Assembly: GCF_003850245.1 (NCBI RefSeq)
Contig: NZ_CP031015.1
Coordinates: forward strand, 1,798,001-1,862,000
DNA length: 64,000 nucleotides
Reading direction: 5' to 3'
Origin: Microbacterium sp. ABRD28
GTDB taxonomy: Bacteria; Actinomycetota; Actinomycetes; Actinomycetales; Microbacteriaceae
Made by a program: the position numbers and the translations under genes. Of the stretch, positions 31,399 through 40,248 are shown piece by piece (position 1 is the first letter of the stretch; each line of letters opens with the position of its first letter). The notes beneath the pieces are model-generated. The model made no database searches, had not been told where the DNA came from, and saw nothing but the letters and a program-made list of their open reading frames with translations.

Positions 31399-33000
31399 GT
31401 GACTCAGACGCGCGCGGGCGACACAGACCTCGGCACGGTCCCGCCCCGGGCGCCCGTGGTCCTGACGGCCCTGATCCTGGCCGCGCTGGTGTGCAACATC
31501 AACCTCGCCGCCGCCAACGTCGCCCTTCCCGACGTCGGCGACGCCTTCGGCGCCACCCAGACCGCGCTGAATCTCGTCGCCGTCGGGTGCGGGCTGGGGC
31601 TTGCGATGTCGGTGCTGTACCTCGGGGCTCTGGCCGACCGCTACGGACGCAAACAGCTGCTTCTGCTCGGCCTCGCTCTCACCGTCGTCGCAAGCTTCCT
31701 CTCCGCCTTCTCCCCGACGGTGGAGATGCTCATCGCCGCGCGGATCTTCACCGGTGTCGCAGCGGGCATGGCCTTTCCCACCACCCTGTCGCTGATCACC
31801 GCGCTGTGGGCTCAGGGGCCCCGGCGTACCGTGGCCATCGCCCTCTGGTCGGGCGTCAGCGCCACGGCTGCGGTGATCGGCTCCGTGCTGGCAGGGTTGC
31901 TGCTGACGATCTGGTGGTGGGGCTCGGCCTTTCTGCTGGCGGCGCCCATCGCCGCGATCGCCTTCGTCCTCGTTGCGCTCTTCGTGCCCTCGCACGTCAA
32001 GGAGAACGACGACCCCGTCGATCACCTCGGAGGGGTTCTCGCGACCCTCGCGATCGCCGCGCTCGTGCTCGGGGTGAGTCTGGTCTTCGCGCCCGGTCGG
32101 ACTCTGCTCGGGCTGATCCTGCTGGGCGCAGCGGTGGTGCTGCTGGCACTGTTCGCCTGGCGCCAGATGGCGGCGCGGCATCCGATCTACGAACTGAGGG
32201 TCGCCCGACGGCGCATGTTCTGGGTACCGGCCACCGGTGGCACGATCGTCTTCGGCTCGCTGATGGGGGCCATGTTCGTCGGGCAGCAGTTCCTCCAGAA
32301 CATCCTCGGGTACAGCACCCTGGAAGCCGGGCTGGCGGTGGTGCCGGCCGCCGTCGGTCTGCTGCTGTGCGCTCCGCTGTCCGCGCGGCTGCTCACCTCG
32401 CGTGGGTCGCGCGCGACCATGCTGGCCGGGTACGCGCTCGTCCTGCTGGGCTTCCTCACCACCCTGCTGTGGGGGGAGTCCACGCCGTACGTGCTCGTCG
32501 GCGCCGGCTTCCTCTTCATCGGCAGCGGTGCCGCCTTCGCGATGACGCCGGCTTCGCGTGCGCTCACCGAGAGCACGCCGGTCAGACGTGTCGGGATGGC
32601 GTCAGCGACCTCGGATCTGCAGCGCGACCTGGGCGGCTCGATCATGCAGGCCCTCCTCGGGGCGGTTCTCGCAGCCGGCTTCGCGGCCTCGTTCGCCCGT
32701 CAGATCGCCGCGTCGGCCGAGGCGCAGTCGGTGAGTGCCGAGGTGACGCAGGCGCTGCAGGCCTCGTACGCCTCGGCGCTGCGGGTCGCCGAGCAGTATC
32801 CGCAGTACGCCACCCAGATCACCCAGGGGGCGACGCAGTCCCTGCTCGACGGCGCGTTCTCCGCCTATCTGATCGGTGCCGTCGCGATCGTCGTCGGTGC
32901 GGTGGTCGTGGCGGTCTTCCTCCCCGGATTCGCCCGCGAGCAGGAGCTCGTCGCGGGGTACGCGCGGGAAGACGCAGATCCGTCGGCAGGGCGGTCGTAG
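31399..33000 (+). CDS. MFS drug-exporter-like transporter, DHA2 type (14 helices)
   Basis: A 533-residue permease with about 14 hydrophobic helices, in line with the DHA2 group. Motif A is LGALADRYGRKQLL (about residue 75), and the antiporter-type helix 5 region is ARIFTGVAAGMAFPTTLSLI. A 60-residue hydrophilic segment rich in Gln, Ala and Glu (about 430-480) separates the last two helices. It starts with GTG 6 bases after TAAAGT. Only 4 bases separate its stop from the histidine kinase start, so regulation and export may be linked. Confidence 0.87.
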   Translation: MTQTRAGDTDLGTVPPRAPVVLTALILAALVCNINLAAANVALPDVGDAFGATQTALNLVAVGCGLGLAMSVLYLGALADRYGRKQLLLLGLALTVVASFLSAFSPTVEMLIAARIFTGVAAGMAFPTTLSLITALWAQGPRRTVAIALWSGVSATAAVIGSVLAGLLLTIWWWGSAFLLAAPIAAIAFVLVALFVPSHVKENDDPVDHLGGVLATLAIAALVLGVSLVFAPGRTLLGLILLGAAVVLLALFAWRQMAARHPIYELRVARRRMFWVPATGGTIVFGSLMGAMFVGQQFLQNILGYSTLEAGLAVVPAAVGLLLCAPLSARLLTSRGSRATMLAGYALVLLGFLTTLLWGESTPYVLVGAGFLFIGSGAAFAMTPASRALTESTPVRRVGMASATSDLQRDLGGSIMQALLGAVLAAGFAASFARQIAASAEAQSVSAEVTQALQASYASALRVAEQYPQYATQITQGATQSLLDGAFSAYLIGAVAIVVGAVVVAVFLPGFAREQELVAGYAREDADPSAGRS

Positions 33001-33004
33001 TCGC

Positions 33005-34690
33005 ATGGACGTCACCCCCACCGCATCCGTTCCCTCCGCCGCCCCCGACACGCGCCGCTGGATCGATCTCGTCCTCGCCGATCGCGCGCGCGGGCATTCG
33101 CCCGCTCTCACCCAGCTCCTCCTCGGGGCGCTCGTCCTGGCGGTCGCGATCGCCGTGCTGGCGACGGATGTCGTGGGGAGCATGCCGGTCTTCTTCGCCG
33201 GGGTGATCGGGATCTTCATCCTCACCGGACTCGCGCTCGTGGTGCCGTGGGACCGCATGTCCTCGTGGTGGCTGATGGCGATCCCGTTGGCCGACATCGT
33301 CGCGGTCGGCGTCATCCGCAGTGCCGCCCCCGCCCTCGGGACGGGATTGCTCTTCATCTTCCCGGTGATGTGGCTGGCGACCGGCTTCGGGATCGCGGGC
33401 CTCATCTCGGGGGTGGTCACGGCCAGCGTGACCTACTGGATAACCGTGGCCATCGGGCCGCCGAACGGGGCGGTGCTGAGCACCATCCTCCTGCCCGTCG
33501 TCCTCATCGCCGTCGGGCTGACCTCCTTCCTCGCCGCGCGGCGGGCGGCGGCACAGCGGATGTTGCTGGACAAGCAGGCCGCGCTGCTGCGGCAGTCGGC
33601 CGAGCGGGCCCGGCGTCAGGAGCAGCTCGTGACCGAGGTGCTCGACGCCGTCGACTTCGGCGTCATCCGCATCGACGAGACCGGCGCGATCACGGTGACC
33701 AATGACGCCCATGCGCGGCTGCAGCAGGTGCTCGCTGACGTCGAGGCGGAGGATCAGCTCGAGGCCTACCGCACGGATCGCACGACCCGCCTGCCGCGCG
33801 AAGAGCTCCCGCTCGAGCGCGCGCGCCGCGGCGCGGTCTTCCAGGACGAGCGCGTGTGGTTCGGCACGCCGGGCGGCCTGCAGCGGGCGTTGAGCTTCAC
33901 CGCCCGACGGTTGCGCGATTCCGACGGTCGGGATGCCGGCGCGGTCGTCGTCTCCCGCGATGTCACCGTCGAGATGCTCGCCGCACGGGCGCGGGACGAG
34001 GTGATCTCGTCGGTGTCGCACGAGCTGCGGACCCCACTGACGTCGATCCTCGGCTACATCGAGCTCGCCATCGACGACCCCGAGACACCGTCCCGGATCC
34101 GATCGAACCTCCAGATCGCCGACCGGAACGCCGAACAGCTGCTCGAGCTCGTCTCCGACGTCCTGACGGCATCGGCGGCTGCCGACGACCGCGTCGAGCT
34201 CGTCATGCAGCCGGAGGTCGTGGAGGTCTCCGAGGTCATCCGAGCGGCCGTCGAATCGCTCGTGCTCCGCGCGGGCGAGCGCGGCGTCACCATCGACACG
34301 ACCCGGCTGCGTCCGGCGCACGCCTATGTCGACCCGCGTCGGCTCGCCCAGGTGATCGACAACCTGCTCTCCAACGCCGTCAAGTACAACCGCGAGGGGG
34401 GACGGGTGTCCTTGCAATCGGCGACGACGGGGCGATGGACCGCGATCGTCATCGAGGACAGCGGCGTGGGCATGACGGAGGAGGACGTCGAGGCACTCTT
34501 CCAGCGCTATTACCGCGGTGTCGCGGTGCGCTCCTCACCCGTGTCGGGAACGGGTCTCGGTCTCGCGATCAGTCGTGACATCGTCCGCGGGCACGGCGGC
34601 GACATCACGGTGAGCAGCGTGCTCGGCGTGGGCTCGACATTCACCGTCACCCTCCCCGCGACCCGTCCAGGCGGAGGAGGGGAGGCCTGA
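33005..34690 (+). CDS. Membrane sensor histidine kinase
   Basis: A 561-residue kinase. Residues ~35-185 hold five or six membrane helices (LLLGALVLAVAIAVLA, MPVFFAGVIGIFIL and others) with no large outer domain. A linker coiled coil (185-215) and a PAS-like region (~215-325, LDAVDFGVIRIDETGAI) follow. The HisKA phospho-acceptor is His339 in SVSHELRTPL. The ATPase has the N box DNLLSNAVKYN (Asn453), the G1 box EDSGVGM and the G2 box GTGLGLAI. It shares one base with the next gene. The likely partner regulator is the single-domain receiver at 35872-36243. Confidence 0.93.
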   Translation: MDVTPTASVPSAAPDTRRWIDLVLADRARGHSPALTQLLLGALVLAVAIAVLATDVVGSMPVFFAGVIGIFILTGLALVVPWDRMSSWWLMAIPLADIVAVGVIRSAAPALGTGLLFIFPVMWLATGFGIAGLISGVVTASVTYWITVAIGPPNGAVLSTILLPVVLIAVGLTSFLAARRAAAQRMLLDKQAALLRQSAERARRQEQLVTEVLDAVDFGVIRIDETGAITVTNDAHARLQQVLADVEAEDQLEAYRTDRTTRLPREELPLERARRGAVFQDERVWFGTPGGLQRALSFTARRLRDSDGRDAGAVVVSRDVTVEMLAARARDEVISSVSHELRTPLTSILGYIELAIDDPETPSRIRSNLQIADRNAEQLLELVSDVLTASAAADDRVELVMQPEVVEVSEVIRAAVESLVLRAGERGVTIDTTRLRPAHAYVDPRRLAQVIDNLLSNAVKYNREGGRVSLQSATTGRWTAIVIEDSGVGMTEEDVEALFQRYYRGVAVRSSPVSGTGLGLAISRDIVRGHGGDITVSSVLGVGSTFTVTLPATRPGGGGEA

Positions 34691-35868
34691 TGCTCGCGGA
34701 TCTCGATCTGGTGACGTCAGCGGTGATGACCGCCCTCGTCGTCTTCGTCGCGGGCACCGTGTTCCTCCTCGAGACCGTGCTTCGTCGCGATGAGGCTGCC
34801 GGGCGGGCGTGGGCGCTGGGATTCCTCGGCGCCATCCTGACCTCCCTGCTCTACCTCGCCTGGGCCGCCGATCCCACCGCCTTCTGGGCGGTCGTCGCGG
34901 GCAACTCCGCGTTCGTAGCCGGAACCGGCGCGATGTGGATCGGCTGCCGCCTCTACAACGGTCGACGAAACGGTCTTGCCATCGGCATGATCGCCGTGCT
35001 CAGCGCGGTCACCGCCGTCGCCACGGTGCTCGAACAGCCGAGCCTCGATGACTGGGCGGGAGCGGCGTGGACGTTCGCCGCTCTCGTCGTCGTGGCCGGT
35101 GCGGCGGGGATCGAGTGCTTCCGCGGTTCGCTCGGCGGCATGCGGACGGCGTGGGTGCTCGGCGCCGTGTTCGCCATCGAAGCCGTCTACTTCTCCTTCC
35201 GTCTCCTCGCGTTCCTCCTGATCGGCCCCGACGACCCGTTCTTCCAGACCTGGTTCGGCAGCGTCGTCGTGGGGATGCTGACGGTCCTGCTGATGATCGT
35301 CGCCGTGGTCGTGACCTCCGTGCTCCGCGCAGGACGGGCGGAACTGCGTCACCAGCGTGCGCTGGCCGGAGCAGAGGATGCCGTGACGGGGATCCTCACC
35401 GAGAAGCGTCTTCGCGCCGCCCTGGATTCGCTGACGGCCACGGCCGAAGCCCGGGGCGTGGCGCTCGCGGTGATCGAGGTCAGACTCGACGACCTGGCAC
35501 ACATCGCCACCGCCTTCGGTGAAGACGCGCGCCGCGAGGCGATCGTGGTGTGGCGCGAGGCGGTCCGCAGTCACGCGCCTCTGTTCTCGGTGATGGGGGA
35601 GGACGGCGAGGGCGGCATCGCCCTGGTCACGACCGCGTCCTCACCGAGCACCGCCCGCCGGGAGGCCATGACGCTGTACCGCGGCAGTTTCGACGCCCTC
35701 GGTCAGCTTTCCGGCGTCGGTCTCCCCGTCGTCGGCGTCGGCGTCGCGCTGACCGAGATCGTCGGATACGAGCCTGAGACGCTTCTTCGGGTGGCGCGCA
35801 CGAGCGCCGTGAGCGGATTCTCCAGCGCCGACTCGGCGGTGGTGGTCGCGCGCACCGCCGAGGCGTGA
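34690..35868 (+). CDS. Membrane protein with degenerate GGDEF-like domain
   Basis: A 392-residue protein. The first ~215 residues form about seven hydrophobic helices (MTALVVFVAGTVFLL, AWALGFLGAILTSLLYLAW and so on). Residues ~235-392 look like a GGDEF/diguanylate-cyclase fold (DAVTGILTEKRLRAAL, FGEDARREAIVVW), but the signature is replaced by GEDGE at 303-307. It is therefore probably not an active cyclase. Its start overlaps the kinase stop (TGATG). It may sense or scaffold for the kinase. The fold assignment is moderate. Confidence 0.72.
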   Translation: MLADLDLVTSAVMTALVVFVAGTVFLLETVLRRDEAAGRAWALGFLGAILTSLLYLAWAADPTAFWAVVAGNSAFVAGTGAMWIGCRLYNGRRNGLAIGMIAVLSAVTAVATVLEQPSLDDWAGAAWTFAALVVVAGAAGIECFRGSLGGMRTAWVLGAVFAIEAVYFSFRLLAFLLIGPDDPFFQTWFGSVVVGMLTVLLMIVAVVVTSVLRAGRAELRHQRALAGAEDAVTGILTEKRLRAALDSLTATAEARGVALAVIEVRLDDLAHIATAFGEDARREAIVVWREAVRSHAPLFSVMGEDGEGGIALVTTASSPSTARREAMTLYRGSFDALGQLSGVGLPVVGVGVALTEIVGYEPETLLRVARTSAVSGFSSADSAVVVARTAEA

Positions 35869-35871
35869 GAC

Positions 35872-36243
35872 CTACTCAGGTCGACGCGTCGTCGTCAGCG
35901 CCTCGATGCGGGCGCGCAGCTCCCGCGGCCGGAAGGGCTTGCGGAGATACTCGTCGGCGCCGGCGTCCAGTCCCTCCTGCGCATCCGACTCCTGCACGAA
36001 GGCCGTGATCATGATGATGTGGGTGGCGCTGAAGCGGCGGATGCGCCGGGCGGTCTCGTACCCGTCGATCCCGGGCATGCTGATGTCGAGGGTGACCACC
36101 TCGGGTGACACGCGACGTACCAGCTCCACGCCGTCCAGTCCATTGTCGGCGGCGTGGACGGCGTAGCCCGCCGATTCCAGGACGAGCGAGATGAGCGACC
36201 GGATGTCGGCCTCATCTTCGATCACGACGGCTGACTGTGTCAC
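35872..36243 (-). CDS. Single-domain response regulator (receiver)
   Basis: A 123-residue receiver domain with no output domain. The acidic pocket Glu9/Asp10, phospho-acceptor Asp53 in VTLDISMPG, Thr80 in MITAF and Lys102 in RKPF are all present. The GTG start (VTQSAVVIED) lies at 36243. It is convergent with the degenerate GGDEF gene, with 3 bases between the stops. Such stand-alone receivers pass phosphoryl groups or bind partner proteins. The adjacent kinase is the obvious partner by proximity. Confidence 0.92.
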   Translation of the reverse strand: MTQSAVVIEDEADIRSLISLVLESAGYAVHAADNGLDGVELVRRVSPEVVTLDISMPGIDGYETARRIRRFSATHIIMITAFVQESDAQEGLDAGADEYLRKPFRPRELRARIEALTTTRRPE

Positions 36244-36353
36244 CGCGTTGCCTCGCTCGCTTTCGGCCGCGTTCGGGGGGTGCGTCCGATCGGCCCAGTC
36301 TAGAGGGCGCAGCCCTCCGGCGTCCCACGACCTCGGCGTGGCATGCTCGGAAC

Positions 36354-36980
36354 ATGTCTCTGCTCGCGCTCACCGGCGGGATCGCCTCGGGGAAGTCGAC
36401 CATCGCCCGGCGCCTCGCCGACCACGGCGCCGTCGTCGTCGACGCCGACGCGATCGTGCGCCACGTCCAGCTGCCGGGCTCCCCGGTCCTCACGGCGCTC
36501 GCCGCGGAGTTCGGCGACGACATCCTCCGCGAGGACGGATCGCTGGACCGGGCCGCTCTGGCCGGCCGCACCTTCGGCGATGCCGCGGCGGTCGAGCGCA
36601 TGAACGCCATCGTGCATCCCGCCGTCCGGGAGGAGTCGGCCCGGCGTTTCGCCGAGGCGTTCACGGCGGACCCCGACGCGGTGGTCGTCTACGACGTCCC
36701 CCTTCTGGCGGAGGCCCGCGCCGCGGACCCCTGGGATCTGATCGTGGTCGCCCACGCGCCCGCGGAGATCCGACGGCGACGGCTGGTCGACCTGCGAGGC
36801 TTCACGGAGCAGGACGCGACCGCCCGGATCGCCGCGCAGGCGAGCGACGACGAGCGCCTCGCGCTCGCCGACGTGGTGATCGACACAGCGGTGCCGATGG
36901 CGGACACGCTCTCCCAGGTCGACCGGCTCTGGCAGGAGCTGCCTCGACGGATCGCAGAGAAAAACGCCAGACGCCGCTGA
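36354..36980 (+). CDS. coaE: Dephospho-CoA kinase
   Basis: A 208-residue P-loop kinase for the last step of coenzyme A synthesis. Walker A is GGIASGKST at residues 8-16, followed by VVVDADAIVRHV. The lid and CoA-binding segments are FGDAAAVERMNAIVHPAVR and VYDVPLLAEA, and the final part ends LADVVIDT. Some actinobacterial CoaE proteins carry an extra C-terminal GrpB domain; this one does not. Before the ATG lies CATGCT, 6 bases upstream, a weak leaderless -10. It is divergent from the receiver gene. Confidence 0.94.
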   Translation: MSLLALTGGIASGKSTIARRLADHGAVVVDADAIVRHVQLPGSPVLTALAAEFGDDILREDGSLDRAALAGRTFGDAAAVERMNAIVHPAVREESARRFAEAFTADPDAVVVYDVPLLAEARAADPWDLIVVAHAPAEIRRRRLVDLRGFTEQDATARIAAQASDDERLALADVVIDTAVPMADTLSQVDRLWQELPRRIAEKNARRR

Positions 36981-37020
36981 GTTCGGCGTACCCTGTCGCT
37001 ACCGATCAGGAGGAGCCGAC

Positions 37021-37629
37021 ATGGGAGCGCTCTGGAGATTCCGTCGGCGGCGGAGGGCGCCGTACCGCGCGGTCACCGAGGAAGAGCAGATCTCGAGGTA
37101 CGTGTACCTGCTGAACACGCTCCCGGCATCGGTCATCGAGAGCGCGCACGCCACGGCGTTCCGCGACCTCCCGCTGGAGCGCCGGCGAGCGATGCTCGCA
37201 GAACTCCGTCCTTTCCTCCGTGACGACGAGCGGCAGGATGCCGATGCCGAGCCGGGTCTGCTGGCCACACTCGTCCGCCGTGCCGAGCAGTACCGCAGCG
37301 AGCGGGCGGACGGTCGGATGACGCCCGAGGCGGGCGACCCGCGACAGACGGCCGACCCGCGATCGATCCTGATGAGTGCCGGGGTCATGACGGTCGTCGC
37401 GCAGCAATTCCTCCTGACCCAGGCGGTCACGGCCTACTTCACCGTCGGCGCCGGGTCTCTCATGCTCGCGGAGCAGCCGGGATGGCTCGTCGACACCGTC
37501 GACCCCACGGCGGCATCCGTCGACGCCGGCGGGTACGCCGGCGACGGGGGGTTCGGCGGCGTAGCATTCGGCGACGGCGGCGGCTTCGGTGGAATGGACG
37601 CGGGCGGATTCGGCGGCGGTTTCGGCTGA
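37021..37629 (+). CDS. Unknown protein with glycine-rich tail
   Basis: A 202-residue protein. An Arg-rich start ([12 protein letters not shown]) is followed by an alpha-helical part ([35 protein letters not shown]). A hydrophobic stretch at ~118-150 ([17 protein letters not shown]) could be a membrane helix. The last ~30 residues are Gly/Asp/Phe repeats (GGFGG, GGGFGG). The ATG has a strong AGGAGGAG ribosome site and a possible -10 TACCCT at 36988-36993. It lies between coaE and uvrB. No function recognised. Confidence 0.75.
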   Translation: MGALWRFRRRRRAPYRAVTEEEQISRYVYLLNTLPASVIESAHATAFRDLPLERRRAMLAELRPFLRDDERQDADAEPGLLATLVRRAEQYRSERADGRMTPEAGDPRQTADPRSILMSAGVMTVVAQQFLLTQAVTAYFTVGAGSLMLAEQPGWLVDTVDPTAASVDAGGYAGDGGFGGVAFGDGGGFGGMDAGGFGGGFG

Positions 37630-37638
37630 CGGAGCGGA

Positions 37639-37660
37639 TGTCGGAGGGCGCGCCTACGCT
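37639..37660 (+). promoter_or_regulatory. PafBC-type (RecA-NDp-like) DNA-damage promoter of uvrB
   Basis: TGTCGGAG (37639-37646), 8 bases, then TACGCT (37655-37660). The mycobacterial DNA-damage promoter recognised through PafBC has the form TGTCRGTG-N8-TANNNT; this matches 7 of 8 plus the -10 at the exact distance. The GTG start of uvrB is 6 bases further on, so the mRNA is likely leaderless. The same element is in front of uvrA. Confidence 0.65.
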
Positions 37661-37666
37661 GGAACA

Positions 37667-39745
37667 GTGCAGACCACACGATCCGTCAGGCCCTTCGAGG
37701 TCGTCAGCGAGTACGAGCCGTCCGGCGATCAGCCGTCGGCGATCGCCGACCTCGCCGCCCGCATCAATGCCGGCGAAACCGACGTCGTCCTGTTGGGAGC
37801 GACCGGAACGGGAAAGTCCGCCACCACCGCGTGGCTGATCGAGGCGGTGCAGCGGCCCACCCTGGTGCTGGCGCACAACAAGACCCTGGCCGCCCAGCTG
37901 GCCAACGAGTTCCGCGAGCTCATGCCGCACAACGCGGTCGAGTACTTCGTGTCGTACTACGACTACTACCAGCCCGAGGCCTACGTGCCCCAGACCGATA
38001 CCTTCATCGAGAAGGACTCGTCGATCAACGCCGAAGTCGAGCGGCTGCGCCACTCGACGACGAACTCGCTGCTGTCCCGACGTGACGTCGTGGTGGTCTC
38101 GACCGTGTCGTGCATCTACGGCCTCGGCGCGCCCGAGGAGTACCTGCGTGCGATGGTGGCGCTGCAGGTGGGCGAGGTCTACGACCGCGACGCTCTGATC
38201 CGCAAGTTCATCTCGATGCAGTACAACCGCAACGACGTGGACTTCTCGCGAGGGAACTTCCGCGTCCGGGGCGACACGATCGAGATCATCCCGGTGTACG
38301 AGGAGTACGCGATCCGGATCGAGATGTTCGGCGATGAGATCGAGGCGCTGTACATGCTCCACCCCCTCACGGGTGATGTCGTGCAGCGCATGGAGTCGGT
38401 TCCGATCTTCCCTGCCTCTCACTACGTCGCGGGTACCGAGACCGTGCAGCGCGCGATCGGAACGATCGAGCACGAGCTCGCCGAGCGCCTGAAGGAGCTG
38501 GAGTCGCAGAACAAGCTGCTCGAAGCGCAACGGCTGCGCATGCGGACGACGTTCGACCTCGAGATGCTTCAGCAGCTGGGTTTCTGTTCGGGGATCGAGA
38601 ACTACTCGCGTCATCTGGACGGACGGATGCCGGGGGAGCCGCCGCACACTCTGCTGGACTTCTTCCCCGACGACTTCCTCATGGTCATCGACGAGTCGCA
38701 CGTGACCGTTCCGCAGATCGGTGCGATGTACGAGGGTGATGCCTCTCGGAAGCGCACGCTGGTGGAGCACGGGTTCCGGCTCCCCAGTGCGCTGGACAAC
38801 CGACCGTTGCGATGGGACGAGTTCAAGGAGCGCATCGGACAGACGGTCTACCTCTCCGCAACCCCCGGACGCTATGAGATGGGCATCGCCGACGGGGTGG
38901 TCGAGCAGATCATCCGACCCACCGGACTGATCGACCCGCAGATCGTGGTCAAGCCGTCGAAGGGCCAGATCGATGACCTGCTCGAAGAGATCCGCCTTCG
39001 CGTGGAGCGCGACGAGCGCGTGCTCGTGACGACCTTGACCAAGAAGATGGCCGAGGAGCTCACCGACTTCCTCGGCGAGCACGGCGTGCGCGTGCGGTAC
39101 CTGCACTCCGACGTCGACACCCTGCGACGCGTGGAACTGCTGACCGAACTGCGCGCCGGCGTGTACGACGTCCTGGTCGGGATCAATCTGCTCCGTGAGG
39201 GTCTCGATCTTCCGGAGGTTTCGCTGGTGTCGATCCTGGACGCCGACAAAGAGGGCTTCCTCCGATCCGGCACCTCCCTCATCCAGACCATCGGCCGTGC
39301 GGCGCGAAACGTCTCGGGTGAGGTGCACATGTATGCCGACACCATCACCGATTCGATGCGGAACGCGATCGACGAGACGAATCGTCGACGCGACAAGCAG
39401 ATCGCCTACAACCTCGAGCACGGCATCGATCCGCAGCCCCTGCGCAAGCGCATCGCCGACATCACCGAGGTGCTCGCTCGCGAGGCGGACGACACGAAGG
39501 CCCTGCTGAACCGCAAGGACGCGCGAGTGAAGTCGGGGAAGGGCAAGTCGCCTACGCCGCAGCTGCGACGGGAGGGCATCGCGGCCGAGGGCGCCGAGCA
39601 GTTGGAGGCCACGATCGCCGACCTGTCCGGCCAGATGCTCGCGGCCGCAGGGGAGCTGAAGTTCGAGCTCGCGGCGCGCCTGCGTGACGAGGTGCAAGAC
39701 CTCAAGAAGGAGCTTCGCGCGATGGAGCGAGCCGGTCATGCCTGA
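37667..39745 (+). CDS. uvrB: Excinuclease ABC subunit B
   Basis: A 692-residue helicase-like damage-verification subunit of nucleotide excision repair. Walker A is [13 protein letters not shown] near residue 47, the damage hairpin has [20 protein letters not shown], and the DEAH-type box is VIDESHV. Motifs V and VI are [14 protein letters not shown] and [13 protein letters not shown] domain at the C-terminus ([20 protein letters not shown]) contacts UvrC. The GTG at 37667 follows the damage-type -10 by 6 bases. The C-terminus overlaps the VOC gene by 8 bases. Confidence 0.97.
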   Translation: MQTTRSVRPFEVVSEYEPSGDQPSAIADLAARINAGETDVVLLGATGTGKSATTAWLIEAVQRPTLVLAHNKTLAAQLANEFRELMPHNAVEYFVSYYDYYQPEAYVPQTDTFIEKDSSINAEVERLRHSTTNSLLSRRDVVVVSTVSCIYGLGAPEEYLRAMVALQVGEVYDRDALIRKFISMQYNRNDVDFSRGNFRVRGDTIEIIPVYEEYAIRIEMFGDEIEALYMLHPLTGDVVQRMESVPIFPASHYVAGTETVQRAIGTIEHELAERLKELESQNKLLEAQRLRMRTTFDLEMLQQLGFCSGIENYSRHLDGRMPGEPPHTLLDFFPDDFLMVIDESHVTVPQIGAMYEGDASRKRTLVEHGFRLPSALDNRPLRWDEFKERIGQTVYLSATPGRYEMGIADGVVEQIIRPTGLIDPQIVVKPSKGQIDDLLEEIRLRVERDERVLVTTLTKKMAEELTDFLGEHGVRVRYLHSDVDTLRRVELLTELRAGVYDVLVGINLLREGLDLPEVSLVSILDADKEGFLRSGTSLIQTIGRAARNVSGEVHMYADTITDSMRNAIDETNRRRDKQIAYNLEHGIDPQPLRKRIADITEVLAREADDTKALLNRKDARVKSGKGKSPTPQLRREGIAAEGAEQLEATIADLSGQMLAAAGELKFELAARLRDEVQDLKKELRAMERAGHA

Positions 39746-40175
39746 CACGTCGATGGCGCAGCGGGTCAGCCTCATCACCCTGGGTGCGACCGACCTCGAA
39801 CGCGCACTGGCCTTCTACCGCGCCCTGGGATGGGCGCCGCACGAAGAGTCGATCGACGGCGTCGTCGCCTTCTTCCAGCTCGACGGGTTCGTCCTCGCGC
39901 TGTGGGGAAGGGCAGAGCTCGCCGAAGATTCCGGTATCGACGACCCTGGCGGATGGGGCGGGGTGACTCTGGCGCACAACGTGTCCTCCGCCTCCGCGGT
40001 CGACGCCCTTCTCGGCGCGGCCGCAGACGCGGGTGCCCGGATCAGTCGTCCGGCCGGGCCGACCCCGTGGGGCGGATACTCGGGTGTCTTCGTCGATCCC
40101 GACGGGCACGCGTGGGAGATCGCGCACAACCCCGGATGGCGGCTCGACGCCGCGGGGCGGGTGTCGATCGGCTGA
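39738..40175 (+). CDS. VOC-family (glyoxalase-like) protein
   Basis: A 145-residue protein of the vicinal oxygen chelate fold. Two beta-alpha-beta-beta-beta modules begin with [22 protein letters not shown] and [18 protein letters not shown], and the end [19 protein letters not shown] carries the usual metal-site Glu. Its start overlaps uvrB by 8 bases, so it is expressed with the excision repair gene. Its substrate is unknown; members include glyoxalases and resistance proteins. Confidence 0.88.
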   Translation: MPDTSMAQRVSLITLGATDLERALAFYRALGWAPHEESIDGVVAFFQLDGFVLALWGRAELAEDSGIDDPGGWGGVTLAHNVSSASAVDALLGAAADAGARISRPAGPTPWGGYSGVFVDPDGHAWEIAHNPGWRLDAAGRVSIG

Positions 40176-40220
40176 GAGGATCGTGCCTCGGTTCTCGCTC
40201 GGCGCGAACGCCGGACTCCA

Positions 40221-40242
40221 TGTCGGAGGCCCCACCTACACT
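40221..40242 (+). promoter_or_regulatory. PafBC-type (RecA-NDp-like) DNA-damage promoter of uvrA
   Basis: TGTCGGAG (40221-40228), 8 bases, then TACACT (40237-40242), and the GTG of uvrA 6 bases later. Spacing and 8-base box are identical to the uvrB element; the flanks also agree (ATGTCGGAGG then CCTACNCT). Confidence 0.65.
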
Positions 40243-40248
40243 TGACGG

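Noticed and set aside
34690..35868. Active diguanylate cyclase
   Set aside because: The GGDEF signature is replaced by GEDGE, so catalysis is unlikely.
37460..39778. 772-codon open frame opposite uvrB
   Set aside because: Shadow frame; uvrB is complete and recognisable on the other strand.
40200..40220. LexA-type SOS box upstream of uvrA
   Set aside because: CGAAC occurs, but the mirrored GTTCG half is absent at the proper distance; the PafBC-type element fits much better.
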